NCBI RefSeq assembly: GCF_041642155.1 | Contig: NZ_JBEPWZ010000187.1 | Span: 1 to 5,757 of the forward strand | Length of the DNA stretch: 5,757 nt | DNA from: Fodinibius sp041642155 | GTDB lineage: Bacteria; Bacteroidota; Rhodothermia; Balneolales; Balneolaceae | Reading direction: 5' to 3' | In this document: piece after piece, positions 5,131-5,757 of the stretch | How the letters are laid out: each line of letters opens with the position of its first letter | Numbering within the stretch: position 1 is the first letter of the stretch | Position numbers and translations under genes: made by a program | The notes under the pieces: model-generated | What the model was told of the DNA's origin: nothing | What the model saw: the letters and a program-made list of their open reading frames with translations, nothing else | The model's database searches: none

Positions 5131-5757
5131 TTATCTTAAATTCTGTAGGCAATCAGCATGTTCTCGACCGTCATTGGCATTTTTTTCCCAGCGCTTCCAT
5201 ATTTTAGAACAAATATCAGGATTCCCGTCACCATCCACGTCGCCGACAAGAGCATCATGACCGCCGAGCCTTTCCTCAAAAATAACCCGCTCAACAAATT
5301 CAGGCTCATCTTCTTTACCGATGTTTTCCCAGATAAACCATCTTGGCGGTGCTCCCTCAGGTAAAATAGTCGGATCTTCTTGCTCAACTGCAAATATATC
5401 CAGAAGTCCATCTCCATTAAAATCCGCTATTTGCAGCGAATGGAATGAGCCTCGTATACCAGATGCTTTCTGAGGGAGGAAGTGTGTCTCAAAGGTAGGT
5501 GGCTGTCCTCCTTTATTTTCCAGCCATGCCCCCTGGGAATCCTGTTGGTCGCCATCAATCATCACAATATCACTGCGACCATCATCATTCAGATCTACAA
5601 TCCAGCTTCGACCAGAAAGCCCCCAAGGTCCTCGCTTACTTGCAAAGGGCAAGCTGTGAGACTCCCATTCAGTACCTCCATTTATATTCTCCAGCCAACG
5701 ATCAGGCAACACGATATCTGCATATCCATCACTATTCAGATCTCCGACACCATTGGG
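5131..5757 (-). CDS. FG-GAP/VCBS repeat protein, C-terminal part, N-terminus outside the window
   Basis: The reading frame is open to the right edge and stops with TAA at 5133-5131, giving 208 visible residues. An internal GTG at 5712 could be taken as a start, but the codons before it read GVGDLNSDGYADIV in frame, so the gene continues beyond the window. Four copies of the calcium-binding loop D-x-[ND]-x-DG-x-x-D are present (visible residues about 6-14, 55-63, 112-120, 173-181), most followed by a W-x-E-N or WEN stretch, as in beta-propeller FG-GAP/VCBS repeats. The end, DICSKIW followed by NANDGREHADCLQNL, looks like the normal C-terminus of such proteins, so this end is complete. These proteins are usually exported and bind calcium and other proteins or sugars. 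Any signal peptide lies outside the window. Confidence 0.88.
   Translation of the reverse strand, partial: PNGVGDLNSDGYADIVLPDRWLENINGGTEWESHSLPFASKRGPWGLSGRSWIVDLNDDGRSDIVMIDGDQQDSQGAWLENKGGQPPTFETHFLPQKASGIRGSFHSLQIADFNGDGLLDIFAVEQEDPTILPEGAPPRWFIWENIGKEDEPEFVERVIFEERLGGHDALVGDVDGDGNPDICSKIWKRWEKNANDGREHADCLQNLR

Noticed and set aside
1..5757. CRISPR arrays, tRNA or rRNA genes, insertion sequences
   Set aside because: No regularly spaced direct repeats, no cloverleaf or rRNA-like sequence, and no transposase or integrase motifs were seen on either strand.

Overview
The window looks like chromosomal DNA of a Bacteroidota/Balneolota-type bacterium. This rests on family content and style. The lipoprotein signal has an acidic run just after the lipobox cysteine, genes start without a clear Shine-Dalgarno sequence behind AT-rich leaders, and the set includes a FAS1 lipoprotein, a B12-type MerR regulator, an EcsC-like protein and FG-GAP repeats. 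No rRNA or marker gene is present, so the placement is inference.

Layout. Bases 1-815 (minus) hold most of an AI-2E family membrane transporter cut by the left edge. A 348-bp divergent intergenic region with a strong imperfect palindrome follows. Bases 1164-1859 (plus) encode an EcsC family protein. A truncated MgtC/SapB gene start (2041-2187, plus) runs into a short unexplained stretch. Bases 2341-3225 (minus) encode a MerR-type regulator with a complete B12-binding half, and a perfect 6-bp inverted repeat lies just upstream of it. Bases 3451-4395 (minus) encode a two-domain fasciclin (FAS1) lipoprotein. It has its own intrinsic terminator (3379-3413) and a 10-bp-arm inverted repeat over its probable promoter. 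Bases 4502-4955 are a graveyard of plus-strand fragments: the tail of a second EcsC-like protein, a PAS/histidine kinase reduced to its two ends, and the middle of a HepT/DUF86 protein. Bases 5131-5757 (minus) hold the C-terminal part of an FG-GAP/VCBS repeat protein cut by the right edge.

How it fits together. The regulator and the FAS1 lipoprotein are neighbours on one strand but are separate transcription units, because the terminator lies between them. The regulator keeps the residues that CarH/LitR photoreceptors use to bind adenosylcobalamin, so light- or B12-dependent control near this locus is a reasonable hypothesis; the target genes are not shown here. The other genes show no shared pathway. 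No convincing new multi-gene system is visible. The least ordinary parts are the regulator with its candidate operator, the palindromes over promoters, and the decayed block at 4.5-5.0 kb, which suggests repeated deletion in a tolerant spot.
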